Both the position numbers and the translations under genes were made by a program. A stretch of DNA of 64,000 nt from JACMLX01 sp031374935 (lineage in GTDB: Bacteria > Gemmatimonadota > Gemmatimonadetes > Gemmatimonadales > Gemmatimonadaceae), in assembly GCA_031374935.1 (NCBI GenBank), contig JANMHB010000169.1:35499-99498 (forward strand), read 5' to 3'. This document shows positions 16,114 to 26,014 of this stretch, one piece after another. The notes beneath the pieces were generated by a model. It did not search any database, was not told the origin of the DNA, and was given only the letters and a program-made list of their open reading frames with translations. How positions within the stretch are numbered: position 1 is the stretch's first letter; each line of letters opens with the position of its first letter.

Positions 16114-19041
16114 TCACCGCCCGCTGGACGCCTCCAGCAATCGCAATGACTTCTTGAATTCCTCGTCACGCGCGTCGAGTGCCAGGGCTTTCCGATACGC
16201 GTCACGCGCCTGCGCGACATTGCCCTGCTTCTCCAGCACCTGCCCCAATCGCCACCACGCCAGATCGAGCGTCGGTTCCGTCATCAGAATCGGCCCGCCG
16301 ATGTACGTGCGCAGCGCGGTTTCCGCCTCAGCCAGCCCCACGCCATGGATCGCGGCCAGCTGCCCGATGGAATAGAGCGCGGCGCGATCGGTCGGCATCA
16401 GCGACGCATACTTGCGCAGCGCCTCGAGTGCGACGTCCGCCTTGCCGAGCCGGTACGCAAGATCGCCCAGCGCAAACCACGCCGGAGCGCTGTCCGGTGC
16501 CGTCGTCGTCAGGGTGTGAAATATCGAGTCTGCAGCCGTGTTCCGTCCGCTGGCGCGGTCGAAATAGCCACGCATCAGCGCCCCGCGATACGGTGACTGC
16601 CGTTCCAGTCGGTGCAGTATCAGTTCCGCCTCGGCCCTGCTGCCGCCAGCCAGCGGCGGCAACAGGCGCGCAATCCATGCCAGTGATTCGAGGGCATCCA
16701 CACGAGTCGAGTCGCGCTCGAGTGCACGCGCGAATGCCGCGCGAGCGCGTCGTGCCGAGCGAAACCGGGCCGCGAGACTGCGCGGCGATCCCTTCTGCAT
16801 GTACGCCTGCCCGATCAGAGCCAGCTGGTCGGGCGAACTGTCGCGCGCAGCCGATAAGACCTCCAGGGCGGAATCCGGCTGCCCGCGCGAAAGCAAAGTG
16901 CGGGCATCGCCCGGCATTGCGGCATCCTGTCGCACCATCATGATCGCGCCCACGGCGAACACCAGGCCGAGGCGCGACGCCGTTGATCGCTGCGTGGTGC
17001 TGCTGGTGCGCCGCGCCGGGTAGTTGCGTTCAACCGCGGCGCACATGCCGCTGATCTTGGCCGCGAGCTCACGCGACACGGCGGCGTCCGTCGCGCTCGA
17101 GAGACGACGCACGTCAGCCCACAGCGTCTCGAGTTGCGCCGCCCCCTCATCACGACGCGTACCGATGAGCTGCATCCGCTCGCGCGAGCGAGCCAGTGCG
17201 TCGCGCTGATTCACCAGCAGCTCCACCGCTTCCGGATCACCCGATTCCGATTCGTGCAGCACGATCTCGGCCTCGAGGCGCTCCAGCTGTTCCCGCGGCG
17301 CCGTCTTCTCGAGCAATGCCAGCTCCCGCTCGTGTGCACTCAGCGTCTCCAGCAGCCGGCGTGCCGCGGTGGCTGCATTGCTGCCGGTATCGCTGGCACC
17401 TGGCGGCATCGTGCCCATCGCCGCCAGAATCTGCGTCACGAACTCCTGTGGTGTGGCGGGCTTCCGGTCCGCCGCGGCCTGGCGAAACACACGCTGGATC
17501 CGTGGATCGCGCCAGAACGCGGAATCGGTTGGCTTGTAGGTGAGTCTCTGGCGGTCCTGATAGCCGAGGTCGAACCCTTTGGCCGCGCGCCGGACGAGTA
17601 TGTGACTCAGGACAGCAAGCGCTGTCAGGAGCAGCAGGAACGCCAGCAAAGCCGCCAGCACCGGCAGCGCATCGAGTGACGCCAGCCACCGAACCGAGTA
17701 GACCGCGTGCGTACTCGGCACCATATCGCGAATGGCGCGTTTTCTTTCGTCGGTGGCCCACGCCATCAGCGGTCCTTCCACCAGCAGCATCCCGACCATC
17801 GCGGCCGTAACCAGTCGAGCTGCACGAATCGCAGGCGGAAGCTGGCCGTAGACATCCCCGGTGCGCCGCCAGCTTCGCGGCCACCACAGAAACCACCACC
17901 GTGGCGGCAACGTGATCACCCGGCGAATGGTGGACCATTCGTAGCCGCGCTCGCGCGCCGTACGAATCTGGAAGCCGTAGAGCGGAAAAATCAGCGGTGG
18001 TGTGAGCCAGAGCCAGATGGGCAGCGAGACCAGCGTCCCGCCTCTGAGCGCGGCGCAGAGCGCAAGCAGCACGCTGAGCACGATCACCACCACCGCCTTC
18101 GCACCAAGATGCTGCAACTCCGCCAGCTCGTAGCTCAGCGTTTCGTCGGAGTATGCAACGCCACCAAGGGCCGCGCGCAAGCTCCGACCATCCGCGTATC
18201 GCTTCGCCGGCTCCTTCTCCAGGCAACGCATCACCGCATCGGTGAGGTCCTGCGGCACCGACGGCGCCACCTCCGACAGCGGCTTCGGTTTCGCCGATAC
18301 GTGCTGCATCAACAGCTCGCGGAAGCTGCGGCCATCGAACGGCAGCGTGCCGCTCAGCATCTGGTAGCCCACCACGCCGACCGAATACAGGTCGCTGCGC
18401 CCGTCGATCTGCGGCTCCGCCGTCGCCTGCTCCGGTGACATGTAGTGCGGCGTACCCATCACCGATCCCACCTGCGTCAGGCTCGTACCCGCCTGCAGCG
18501 TGTCGGCGCGTGCGATGCCGAAGTCGGTCAGCAGCGCCCGACCGCTGGTGTCATCGATCAGGATGTTGTCGGGCTTGATGTCGCGATGAACGATGCCCTG
18601 CCGATGGGCATGATCGAGCGCGTCGACCACCTGTGCCAGCATTGTGCGCGTCGTCTCGACATCGAGAATCATTTCGCGCTCCATGCGCGCGGCCAGCGAT
18701 TCACCTCGGACGTATCCCATCACGAACCAGACCAGCCCGCGCCGTTCGCCGAACGCATAGAGCGGCACGATGCCTACATGCTGCAGGCTGGCGACGGTCT
18801 TCGCCTCGCGACGGAATCGCTCCAGCACGCCCGCATCGGTGGCCGAGCCAGGCGGCAGCACCTTGATCGCCACCAGTCGCTCCAGCGCACGGTCACGCGC
18901 GAGATACACCGCACCCATGCCTCCGCGCCCGATCAGCCGGACGACCTCGTATTCCTCCCCGATGGCTTCCACCAATGCCTCGCGCAGTGGATCGCCATGC
19001 ACCTCCTCGGCAGGGGCAGCAATCGTCGCACTGGCATCCAT
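16114..19041 (-). CDS. Membrane Ser/Thr protein kinase (Hanks type) with C-terminal TPR domain
   Basis: A 975-residue kinase. Residues about 31-300 form the catalytic domain: glycine loop IGRGGMGAVY, ATP-binding Lys60 (VAIK), catalytic loop HRDIKPDN (152-159), DFG (173-175) and the SPEQ segment, so it should be active. Several hydrophobic segments (about 315-360, 410-430, 465-490, 700) anchor it to the membrane. The C terminus (about 720-970) contains TPR-like helices (PDSALEVLSAARDSSPDQLA; AWFALGDLAYRLGKADVALE) for protein contacts. A strong GGAGGAG six bases upstream fixes the start at 19041, nine codons inside the longest frame. It probably transduces an unidentified signal; no phosphatase neighbour is present. 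Confidence 0.9.
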   Translation of the reverse strand: MDASATIAAPAEEVHGDPLREALVEAIGEEYEVVRLIGRGGMGAVYLARDRALERLVAIKVLPPGSATDAGVLERFRREAKTVASLQHVGIVPLYAFGERRGLVWFVMGYVRGESLAARMEREMILDVETTRTMLAQVVDALDHAHRQGIVHRDIKPDNILIDDTSGRALLTDFGIARADTLQAGTSLTQVGSVMGTPHYMSPEQATAEPQIDGRSDLYSVGVVGYQMLSGTLPFDGRSFRELLMQHVSAKPKPLSEVAPSVPQDLTDAVMRCLEKEPAKRYADGRSLRAALGGVAYSDETLSYELAELQHLGAKAVVVIVLSVLLALCAALRGGTLVSLPIWLWLTPPLIFPLYGFQIRTARERGYEWSTIRRVITLPPRWWFLWWPRSWRRTGDVYGQLPPAIRAARLVTAAMVGMLLVEGPLMAWATDERKRAIRDMVPSTHAVYSVRWLASLDALPVLAALLAFLLLLTALAVLSHILVRRAAKGFDLGYQDRQRLTYKPTDSAFWRDPRIQRVFRQAAADRKPATPQEFVTQILAAMGTMPPGASDTGSNAATAARRLLETLSAHERELALLEKTAPREQLERLEAEIVLHESESGDPEAVELLVNQRDALARSRERMQLIGTRRDEGAAQLETLWADVRRLSSATDAAVSRELAAKISGMCAAVERNYPARRTSSTTQRSTASRLGLVFAVGAIMMVRQDAAMPGDARTLLSRGQPDSALEVLSAARDSSPDQLALIGQAYMQKGSPRSLAARFRSARRARAAFARALERDSTRVDALESLAWIARLLPPLAGGSRAEAELILHRLERQSPYRGALMRGYFDRASGRNTAADSIFHTLTTTAPDSAPAWFALGDLAYRLGKADVALEALRKYASLMPTDRAALYSIGQLAAIHGVGLAEAETALRTYIGGPILMTEPTLDLAWWRLGQVLEKQGNVAQARDAYRKALALDARDEEFKKSLRLLEASSGR

Positions 19042-19192
19042 GCAGGGCTCCTCCGAAGCGTGATTCATTCCGCCCCGCGGCCGGCGAGGCGCGACAGCCG
19101 TGACGGTCGGCCATCAGATTAACTGTACGGCTCAACGTCGCACAGGGCGCGCCCGATCCCGGACCGCGTCGCCTGCTGCATGACTGGGCACG

Positions 19193-19909
19193 GTGGCAGA
19201 CAGGCGTAGATTCCCCCGCGTGTCGCACCACCTCTCCCTCGCCGGCGCCGATGTTGAACTGCGCGCAGATCGCGCCCTGTTCATTCGTGCGTCACGCACG
19301 CTGATCGTGGCCGACCTTCACTGGGGCAAAGCGGCGGCGTTTCGCGCGCTGGGCGTGCCGGTGCCACACGGCACCACCCGCACTGGCCTCGACCGGCTCG
19401 ACGCGGCGATCACCGATTCCGGCGCAGAACAGCTGCTGATTCTCGGCGACCTGCTGCACGCGCGCGCCGGCATGCAGGCGGGCATGATCGACGCGCTCGA
19501 CCGCTGGCGCGCCACGCGGCGCCAACTGGCCATCACGCTCGTCCGCGGCAATCACGACTATCACGCCGGCGATCCACCGGCATCGCTGCACATCATGAGC
19601 GTCGACGCGCCGCTGCTCCTCGGGCCATTCGCATTGCACCATCATCCCTGCGACGACGCATCAGGCTACGTGCTCGCAGGCCACGTACATCCGGTGGTGC
19701 AACTGCGCGGGCGCGGACGACAGAAACTGACGCTGCCATGCTTTGCCTTCGGCGCGCGCGGCGGACTGTTGCCGGCCTTCGGCGAGTTCACGGGCGGCGG
19801 TGTGATCGATCAGCGTGACTATGCCCGCACCTTCGTCATCGCCGACGACACGGTCGTACCACTGGAGCCGTCCGATACCACTCAGCTTCCGTATGTCACG
19901 CCCGGATAG
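19193..19909 (+). CDS. pdeM: PdeM-like metallophosphoesterase (ligase-associated type)
   Basis: A 238-residue calcineurin-like phosphoesterase. It contains the metal-binding motifs in order: VADLHWGK, GDLLHAR, RGNHDYH and AGHVHP. This spacing and the short length match the family usually annotated as ligase-associated DNA damage response endonuclease PdeM, which is commonly encoded with an ATP-dependent DNA ligase and exonuclease. Those partners are absent here, so a stand-alone role is likely and the repair assignment is by family only. The start is GTG at 19193; a second GTG at 19223 is possible. Its 3' end overlaps the convergent protease gene by 28 bases. Confidence 0.8.
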   Translation: MADRRRFPRVSHHLSLAGADVELRADRALFIRASRTLIVADLHWGKAAAFRALGVPVPHGTTRTGLDRLDAAITDSGAEQLLILGDLLHARAGMQAGMIDALDRWRATRRQLAITLVRGNHDYHAGDPPASLHIMSVDAPLLLGPFALHHHPCDDASGYVLAGHVHPVVQLRGRGRQKLTLPCFAFGARGGLLPAFGEFTGGGVIDQRDYARTFVIADDTVVPLEPSDTTQLPYVTPG

Positions 19910-20586
19910 AGCACCGCCAGCGACCCGTTGAACAACGGGCTGAAGATGTAGCCGAACACCTGCCACGCCAGGAAATAGCCGACGAAATTCAGCGCCGGTG
20001 TGCGCCAGATCAGATTCTGCCACACCCGACCCTTCTCTTCACCAACGAGAAGAGGAATCGCCGCGCTGCCATCCATCGGCGGAAATGGCAACAAGTTGAA
20101 CGCCGCCAGCAGCAGGTTCATCGAGAACATGGTGCCGAGGAAGAACGCCACCGCCACCATCACAGGGCCGCCGTCGGTGCCGACGATGTGACCGAAGCTG
20201 ATGCGATTCGGCGCATTGAAGATTCCGGCGAAGTCACCGGCGCGAATCGCGATTCCTGCCAGCAGCATCAGCAGCAGATTGGCCCCCGGACCGGCGAGCG
20301 CCATCCACGCAGATCGCTTCGGATACTTCTGCGCCCACGCCGGATCGTATGGCGCACTGGCGAATCCGATCGGGAAACCCATCGTCAGCGCCGTCAGCAG
20401 CGGCAGGATCACCATGCCGAACGGCTCGCGCCGGATGTGCGGCAGCGGATCGAGCGAGACCTGACCGCCGTGATACGCGGTCAGGTCTCCACCGAGTTTG
20501 GCCGCCCACGCATGGGCGGCTTCGTGCAGCGTCGTTGACAGAAGGAAGACCACATAAAAGGTCAGTCCTTCACCGATTTTGTTCAT
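19882..20586 (-). CDS. Site-2-type membrane metalloprotease (M50 family)
   Basis: A 234-residue integral membrane protein. The zinc motif HEAAH lies at residues about 22-26 in the first membrane segment, and the conserved second motif NLLPFPPMDGS near residue 175 supplies the third ligand aspartate; both are intact. This is the short, PDZ-less YwhC/M50B-like form, which cleaves membrane-embedded substrates. The target is unknown. The gene is convergent with the PdeM gene and the two coding regions overlap by 28 bases; it is separated from the S9 peptidase gene upstream by 53 bases and may share its transcript. Confidence 0.85.
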   Translation of the reverse strand: MNKIGEGLTFYVVFLLSTTLHEAAHAWAAKLGGDLTAYHGGQVSLDPLPHIRREPFGMVILPLLTALTMGFPIGFASAPYDPAWAQKYPKRSAWMALAGPGANLLLMLLAGIAIRAGDFAGIFNAPNRISFGHIVGTDGGPVMVAVAFFLGTMFSMNLLLAAFNLLPFPPMDGSAAIPLLVGEEKGRVWQNLIWRTPALNFVGYFLAWQVFGYIFSPLFNGSLAVLYPGVTYGS

Positions 20587-20639
20587 TCAGCGCGAGTTGA
20601 AGAGTCAGACACGCCGAATGATACCCCACTTTCGCGAAA

Positions 20640-22832
20640 TTACCGACCGCTGCCGCCCACCGGCGCCGCTGCCGGTGCCACGGCCTTGGTCCCCTGCAGC
20701 CAGTACCCGAACCACTGCCGCAGGCGCCCCAGCCGATCGACCAGCAGCCACGGCTCGCCCGCCCGCGACAGATCGTGGTTCGACCGCGGATACCGCACGA
20801 ACTCGGCCGGAATCCCGCGCTTTTTCAGCGATTCATACCAGATCTCAGCACTACCCATCGCCGTGCGGAAGTCTTCCTCGCTCTGCACCAGCAGCATGGG
20901 TGTCCGTACGTTCTTCACGTAGCGAATCGGCGACAGGCGATCGTACAGCGCCTGATTGTCCCACGGCTTGCCGAAGAACTCGAACTCGGTCAGCCCCTGC
21001 GCATCACTCGCGCCATACCAGTAAGTCCAGTCGGTGATCGTGCGATCGGTCTGAATGGCCGCGAATCGATTGGTCCTGGTGGCCATCCACGTCGTCATGA
21101 ACCCGCCGTAGCTGCCGCCGCTGGCACCCATCTTGGTGCTGTCGATGTCGGCGCGCCTGGCGATGATGTCCGTCGCCTTCATCAGGTCGTCGTAATCCTC
21201 GAGTCCCCAGCGACCGCGTGTGCTGAACGTGAAGTCTGCCCCGTACCCGCTCGAGCCGCGTGGATTGGTGAAGAGTACCGCAATCCCTTGCGCCGCCAGG
21301 TTCTGGAATTCGTCGAACCACCCTTCGTTGTACTGCGAGTGCGGGCCACCGTGAATGTACAGCACGACCGGATACTTCTTGCCGGCCTCGTAGCCGTACG
21401 GCTTCATCAGCCACGCTTCGATCTCCAGGTTCCCGACGCTGCGATAGGTGAATCGCTCGGCGTCACTCCACGCCACTTCGGCATTCAGGGCATCGTTGAA
21501 GTGCGTGATCTGCTTCTCGTTGCCGCCGTTGGCATCGGCAACGAACAACTCCGTCGGCCTGGTCATCGAGGTCGACACGTACGCCATCACCGTGCCCGCC
21601 GTATTCATCGACGGGTTCGTGGCACGACGGCGCCCGCCGACCAGTTCCTTCGGCGCACCACCAGCCATGTCGGCGTCGAGAATGGCGGCGCGACCACCGA
21701 TTGACGCCGTGAAGCGGATCGTGCCGTTCGACATCCAGGTGATGGTCTCCGGCTCGTACTGCCAGTTGCCGAGCAGGTTGCGCGGTGCGCCGCCTGCGAC
21801 ATCGATCACGTAGATGCGGGAGGATTTCACTCGCGCGGGACGCCCAATGAACGCCAGCTGCTTGCCATCACGCGACCATTCCAGATCGGACTCGGCGCCC
21901 ATCCACTCCGCCACCTTCCGCGGTGCGCCACCGGCCACCGGCATCACGTAGATGTCAGCCTCGTTGCGCTCCGCTTCATCGCGCACCTTGTCGTACGGCA
22001 GCTGACCCAGCGAGTCGCGCTCGAGATCCACGATACTGTCGGGGCGCAGGCGTGCATCGGCGACGAACGCCACCCACTGACCGTCAGGCGAGACCACCGG
22101 GTTGCGATGCGAGTACAGGTCGCGCGTCAGCTGCACCTTGGCGGTGTCACCGTACGTCTGCTTCCAGAGCTGTGTCGGACGCCAGCTGCGCTTGGTGCGA
22201 CGGCTCGGGACGAAGCCGGTGGCGTTCGACTTGAAGTTCATGTCGGTGAAGTGCCGACCATCGAACCGCGCCGGATCAGCGGGCAGGGTGATCGCTTCGA
22301 ACGGCGGACGGGCCAGTGCCGGCATGCGCGCGAAGGCATCGCGCGGCGCCGCACTGGAATCCACCGGAATGGCTTCCGACCAGATTGCGAACTGTCCACT
22401 CGATGGCACCGTGCCAGTCGACGGCAACGTCGGCATCTGCATCGCCTCGCCACCCGGTGCATCGGCGCGAATCACCCACGTGTTGCCCTTGCCCTGCGGC
22501 CGCGTGGAGTTGAACAGCAGGTGTGTGCCGTCGGGCGTCCAGCGCGGGCTGCTGCTTTCATAGCCCGGCGATGTCCAGCGCTGCGGCGCGCTGCCATCGA
22601 GTGCGGCCATCCACACTTCCTGATGTCGCTTGTTCTCCGTCTCGCGAACGGTGGTGACGGTGAACGCGACGCGCTTGCCGTCAGGACTGACGGCAGGCTG
22701 GCTCACGGTGGTGACGCGATACCAGTCGCGGAGGGTCATGGCGCGCGGGGCCGACTGCGCCTGGAGCGCGCCTGTGAAACTAAGGCTCGCAAGCAGGACG
22801 CCGCGGGCAGTGGGGAGATTCACGAGGGACAT
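20640..22832 (-). CDS. S9-family serine peptidase (prolyl oligopeptidase-like), exported
   Basis: A 730-residue peptidase. N-terminal signal (GALQAQS). Residues about 40-450 form a WD40/TolB-like beta-propeller (PAVSPDGKRVAFTV, SPRWTPDGTHLLF, PVVSPDGQWVAFVAD). The C-terminal alpha/beta-hydrolase domain has the catalytic serine in GASGGSYGG (about residue 572), the acid in QSEEDFR and the histidine in SNHDLS. It most resembles dipeptidyl-peptidase/acylaminoacyl-peptidase types acting on short peptides in the periplasm. Likely supplies amino acids from peptides; the precise specificity is not readable. Confidence 0.9.
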   Translation of the reverse strand: MSLVNLPTARGVLLASLSFTGALQAQSAPRAMTLRDWYRVTTVSQPAVSPDGKRVAFTVTTVRETENKRHQEVWMAALDGSAPQRWTSPGYESSSPRWTPDGTHLLFNSTRPQGKGNTWVIRADAPGGEAMQMPTLPSTGTVPSSGQFAIWSEAIPVDSSAAPRDAFARMPALARPPFEAITLPADPARFDGRHFTDMNFKSNATGFVPSRRTKRSWRPTQLWKQTYGDTAKVQLTRDLYSHRNPVVSPDGQWVAFVADARLRPDSIVDLERDSLGQLPYDKVRDEAERNEADIYVMPVAGGAPRKVAEWMGAESDLEWSRDGKQLAFIGRPARVKSSRIYVIDVAGGAPRNLLGNWQYEPETITWMSNGTIRFTASIGGRAAILDADMAGGAPKELVGGRRRATNPSMNTAGTVMAYVSTSMTRPTELFVADANGGNEKQITHFNDALNAEVAWSDAERFTYRSVGNLEIEAWLMKPYGYEAGKKYPVVLYIHGGPHSQYNEGWFDEFQNLAAQGIAVLFTNPRGSSGYGADFTFSTRGRWGLEDYDDLMKATDIIARRADIDSTKMGASGGSYGGFMTTWMATRTNRFAAIQTDRTITDWTYWYGASDAQGLTEFEFFGKPWDNQALYDRLSPIRYVKNVRTPMLLVQSEEDFRTAMGSAEIWYESLKKRGIPAEFVRYPRSNHDLSRAGEPWLLVDRLGRLRQWFGYWLQGTKAVAPAAAPVGGSGR

Positions 22833-23347
22833 GGCTCGATGGATGAGCGGTAAGTGGCAGTGCGGTAACGTCCGGGGATTGTACGGCCCGGAAGGCCATT
22901 GCGCTGGCCGACGCGAGGCTTAGCCCCGGCAGGTGCGGTCGCTCGGCCCGGCTGCTTCAGCGCTGAGCACTGCAAACCAACTGCATTGTGGGGAGACGCA
23001 GAGGCGCAGAGCCGCAGAGATTGAGGTAAGTGCATGAGGTGACGAAGCTGCTTCTGGAACAGCGCCGCGCGAACGCAGTTCCAACAGCATTTGCAGTTGC
23101 TGTCCTCTGCGGCTCTGCGCCTCTGCGCCTCCCCACAATGCAGTTGGTTTTCTGGACGGTCGCCTGTACGGTTCTCCGTCGCAGTCAGGCCGAGTCTGTT
23201 TTTCCCAGAGGTGATCTCGCGTGCTCAGGTGGCACGTCCACGGATGCTCGCGTCGGACCGGCGCGACCCTGACAGCTCGCGTACGGACCCGATGACCGGG
23301 CAAGTCCAGCCCGTGAAACTCTCTGCATGGGGCGCCGTGGTATTGCC
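22833..23347. other. Intergenic region carrying a long inverted repeat
   Basis: About 515 bases between divergent genes. Apart from promoters for both, the main content is the inverted-repeat element at 22974-23150, listed separately. No convincing gene is present. Confidence 0.6.
22974..23150. repeat. Inverted repeat, 46-base arms with one mismatch, 85-base loop
   Basis: Arm 22974-23019 and the reverse complement of 23105-23150 are identical except for one base (gagAcgc against gagGcgc). The arms are purine-rich on one strand with periodic GCAGAGGCGCAGAG units. The loop contains a smaller hairpin (TGGAAC...GTTCCA). The transcript could fold into a stable structure. It does not encode a protein. 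It may be a dispersed extragenic palindromic element or a mobile non-autonomous element. Confidence 0.85.
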
Positions 23348-24514
23348 ATGCGCTTCGCCTCTCTGCTGCTATCCCTCACCCTGCTGCCAACACCACTCAT
23401 GGCTCAGGTCATCCAGCAGCCCGTCACGACGCTCGACGGTCGGCGCCTGTCGCCGGAGTTGGTCGAACGAACGGTGACTCAGGCGATGGCCCGCGAACGG
23501 GTGACGGGCCTCACCGTGGCGATCATCAACCGGGGCGAGGTGGTGTATTTGCGCGCCTTCGGCAAGAAGAACGCCACCACGCATGCGCCGCTCACCACCG
23601 GCAGCACGATGTACGCCGCATCGTTCACCAAAACGATGTTCGCACACCTCGCAATGCAGCTGGTGGATGAGGGCGTGCTGGACCTCGATCGCCCGGTGGT
23701 GCAGTACGTACCGCGGCTCGATACAGTGGAGAAGTGGGCCGAGCTGACGACCGATCTGCGGCATGTGAAGATCACGCCGCGCATGCTGCTCAGTCACACG
23801 TCGGGGTTCTCGAACTATCGGTTCCTGAATCCCGGGGAGAAGCTGGTGATCAACTTCGAACCGGGCGCCCGCTACGCCTACTCCGGCGAGGGGCTCAATC
23901 TGTTGCAGTATGTGATCGAGCGCATCACCGGCACGTCGCTCACGGCGCTGATGCGTGAGCGAGTCTTCCAGCCGTGCGGCATGACGCGCACGAGCATGGT
24001 GTGGGATTCGACCTTTGCGGCGGACCTCGCGATGGGCCACGACACATCGGGCGCCATGGTCGGGCACAGCAAGCGATCCTCGCCGCGTGCGTCGGGGTCT
24101 GCCGATACCGACATCCGCGACATGGCGCGCTACCTGCAGGCCATGTTGCGTGGTGACAAGCTGAGCGCTGTGGCGCGCCGCACGATGTTCACGCCGCAGG
24201 TCCGGATCCGGTCGGATCATCAGTTTCCCACGCTGGATACACTGACCACGACGCGGGATGATGGCATCGCGCTGTCGTACGGAATCGGGTGGGGTCTGGT
24301 CAGGTCACCGTATGGCGTCGGGTTCTTCAAGGAAGGCTCGGACGACATTACGCGGAATCACATGATCGGTTTCGCTGATCGCCAGAGTGGGATGATCGTG
24401 ATGAGCAACAGCGGGCGGGGGGATCAGGTGTTTCCGGAGTTGTTCGCGGTGCTGCTGGGGGATCGTGTGTCGCCGTGGGCGTGGAACAGGTTGGTGCCTT
24501 TTGCGTTACACTGA
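23348..24514 (+). CDS. Exported serine hydrolase, beta-lactamase/DD-peptidase fold (class C-like)
   Basis: A 388-residue protein with a signal peptide (LLLSLTLLPTPLMAQ). The nucleophile motif SFTK lies near residue 91, followed by YSGEG at the position of the usual Tyr-x-Asn element, in which the asparagine is not conserved, and by an HTSG element. This family includes esterases, DD-peptidases and class C beta-lactamases. The atypical YSG makes an esterase or D-amino peptidase more likely than a true beta-lactamase. The start at 23348 is chosen for the signal peptide over an ATG at 23327. Confidence 0.82.
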   Translation: MRFASLLLSLTLLPTPLMAQVIQQPVTTLDGRRLSPELVERTVTQAMARERVTGLTVAIINRGEVVYLRAFGKKNATTHAPLTTGSTMYAASFTKTMFAHLAMQLVDEGVLDLDRPVVQYVPRLDTVEKWAELTTDLRHVKITPRMLLSHTSGFSNYRFLNPGEKLVINFEPGARYAYSGEGLNLLQYVIERITGTSLTALMRERVFQPCGMTRTSMVWDSTFAADLAMGHDTSGAMVGHSKRSSPRASGSADTDIRDMARYLQAMLRGDKLSAVARRTMFTPQVRIRSDHQFPTLDTLTTTRDDGIALSYGIGWGLVRSPYGVGFFKEGSDDITRNHMIGFADRQSGMIVMSNSGRGDQVFPELFAVLLGDRVSPWAWNRLVPFALH

Positions 24515-24567
24515 GCCGCAGTTGGCTTCGACGCCTGATCAGGCGCGCTTTGTGGCATCGCGCCAGA

Positions 24568-25788
24568 TCAGCCGATGGCTGGCGTGGCGGCCCCGGGAAC
24601 ATCGGCCTTTCCTGGCGACGGGAGCGCCGCAGTGCCTTCGCTGAGAATCTCGAGATACGCCGTATACGCGAAGACACGCCCACGCCGCTTTCCCGTGACC
24701 TCGCGCACAAGCCCCATCTGCTCGAGCTCAGCCAGTGCTGCATTGACCGTCGGCGCGCTGAGCGTCGTGGCTTTGACGAGAGAGTTCGCGGTGCCGTATG
24801 GGTTCCGCTGCAGCGTGTCGTGCACCTGGAGTGATGAGCCCGCGCGCGTACTTTCCGAACGAATACGCTGCCGGTCCGCCGCGAACAACGCCGCGATGCT
24901 CGCGGTCGCAGTGTATGCCTGATTGGCCGTCGCGATGACGCCGTCGAGGAAGAACTCGAGCCAGGCTTCCCAGGCGCCCTGCTCCCGAACCTCCTGCAGC
25001 AGGCGATAGTACTGCGCGCGGTGCGTCTTGAGGTAGAGGCTGAGGTAGAGAATCGGCTCGGCGATGACGCCGTTCATGCAGAGGAAGAGCGTCACCAGCA
25101 ATCGACCGATGCGTCCGTTGCCGTCGAGGAACGGGTGAATGGTCTCGAACTGAACATGCAACAGTCCGGCCTTGACCAGTGCCGGTAGCTGTGCCTCGTC
25201 ATCGTGGATGAAGCGCTCGAACGCATCGAGGCATTGATCGAGCTCCTGACCCGGTGGCGGTGGTATGAACAACGCGTTCCCCGGCCGTGTGCCACCAATC
25301 CAGTTCTGTGAGCGCCGAAACTCTCCCGGGCTTTTCGTCTGGCCGCGACCACTCTGCAGCAGCCGTTCGTGCAGCTGTCGCAGCAGTCGCAATGACAGGG
25401 GCAGTGTTTTCAGGGTGTCCAGGCCGTACATCATCGCATCCACGTAGTTGGAGATTTCGCGGATGTCATCGACCGGGCGGCCAGCACTTGCCTCGGTCTC
25501 GAATCGCAACAGGTCGGACAGCGTCGACTGCGTGCCTTCGATTTGCGACGAGAGGACGGCCTCCTTCCTGACATACATGTAGAGAAACAGCGCGTGGCTC
25601 GGTAACTGTGCCGTGATGCCATCGAGGCGTCCAAGCGCTCGCTCTGCTCGCCCGAGCCGGTCGAGCAAGCTCAGCAAATCGACCGGAGGCACCGGCGGCA
25701 AAGGGGCCGGCAGGAATGCGCGGACGGTCTCCCCCAGTGTTGTCGTTTCGATGAAGCGTCCGGCTCGCCTGCCGATCCCGTGGGTCAT
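24568..25788 (-). CDS. Fic-domain AMP-transferase, class II with N-terminal inhibitory helix
   Basis: A 406-residue protein. The N-terminal helix carries SSQIEGT, matching the (S/T)xxxE(G/N) inhibitory motif typical of class II Fic enzymes, so activity is probably autoinhibited. The core motif HPFLDGNGRIGR (about residues 217-228) is intact, giving expected transfer of AMP from ATP to hydroxyl side chains. A C-terminal winged-helix-like region (about 330-395, SAPTVNAALAELEQMGLVRE) probably binds DNA or protein. No antitoxin-like partner is adjacent, consistent with self-inhibition. Upstream lies an AT-rich non-coding stretch. Confidence 0.9.
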   Translation of the reverse strand: MTHGIGRRAGRFIETTTLGETVRAFLPAPLPPVPPVDLLSLLDRLGRAERALGRLDGITAQLPSHALFLYMYVRKEAVLSSQIEGTQSTLSDLLRFETEASAGRPVDDIREISNYVDAMMYGLDTLKTLPLSLRLLRQLHERLLQSGRGQTKSPGEFRRSQNWIGGTRPGNALFIPPPPGQELDQCLDAFERFIHDDEAQLPALVKAGLLHVQFETIHPFLDGNGRIGRLLVTLFLCMNGVIAEPILYLSLYLKTHRAQYYRLLQEVREQGAWEAWLEFFLDGVIATANQAYTATASIAALFAADRQRIRSESTRAGSSLQVHDTLQRNPYGTANSLVKATTLSAPTVNAALAELEQMGLVREVTGKRRGRVFAYTAYLEILSEGTAALPSPGKADVPGAATPAIG

Positions 25789-26014
25789 GATCGTCTACTT
25801 AGTCAGCCTTTGCGTTTTCGATTTATTAATGGCTGAGACTCGATCGCATCCTTAGCGGCCAAAGAGCAGGGGATGCCATTAATGAAGTATTTCCGCGATA
25901 GTTAATCAAGCCTGATCGTAGATTAATCCCTCTACTCAGCGCAGCCGGCACGACAGGGTTCAGCGCGAGTCTCGACGTCCGGCCCGCACCCCCGGGCCAT
26001 CCACCCACCGCCTC
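25789..26014. promoter_or_regulatory. AT-rich divergent intergenic region
   Basis: Lies between the fic and DUF998 starts. The fic-proximal part (25800-25930) is much more AT-rich than the rest of the window and contains the pentamer TTAAT four times (near 25826, 25879, 25902 and 25923). It probably holds the fic promoter and possibly repeated binding sites. Confidence 0.4.
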
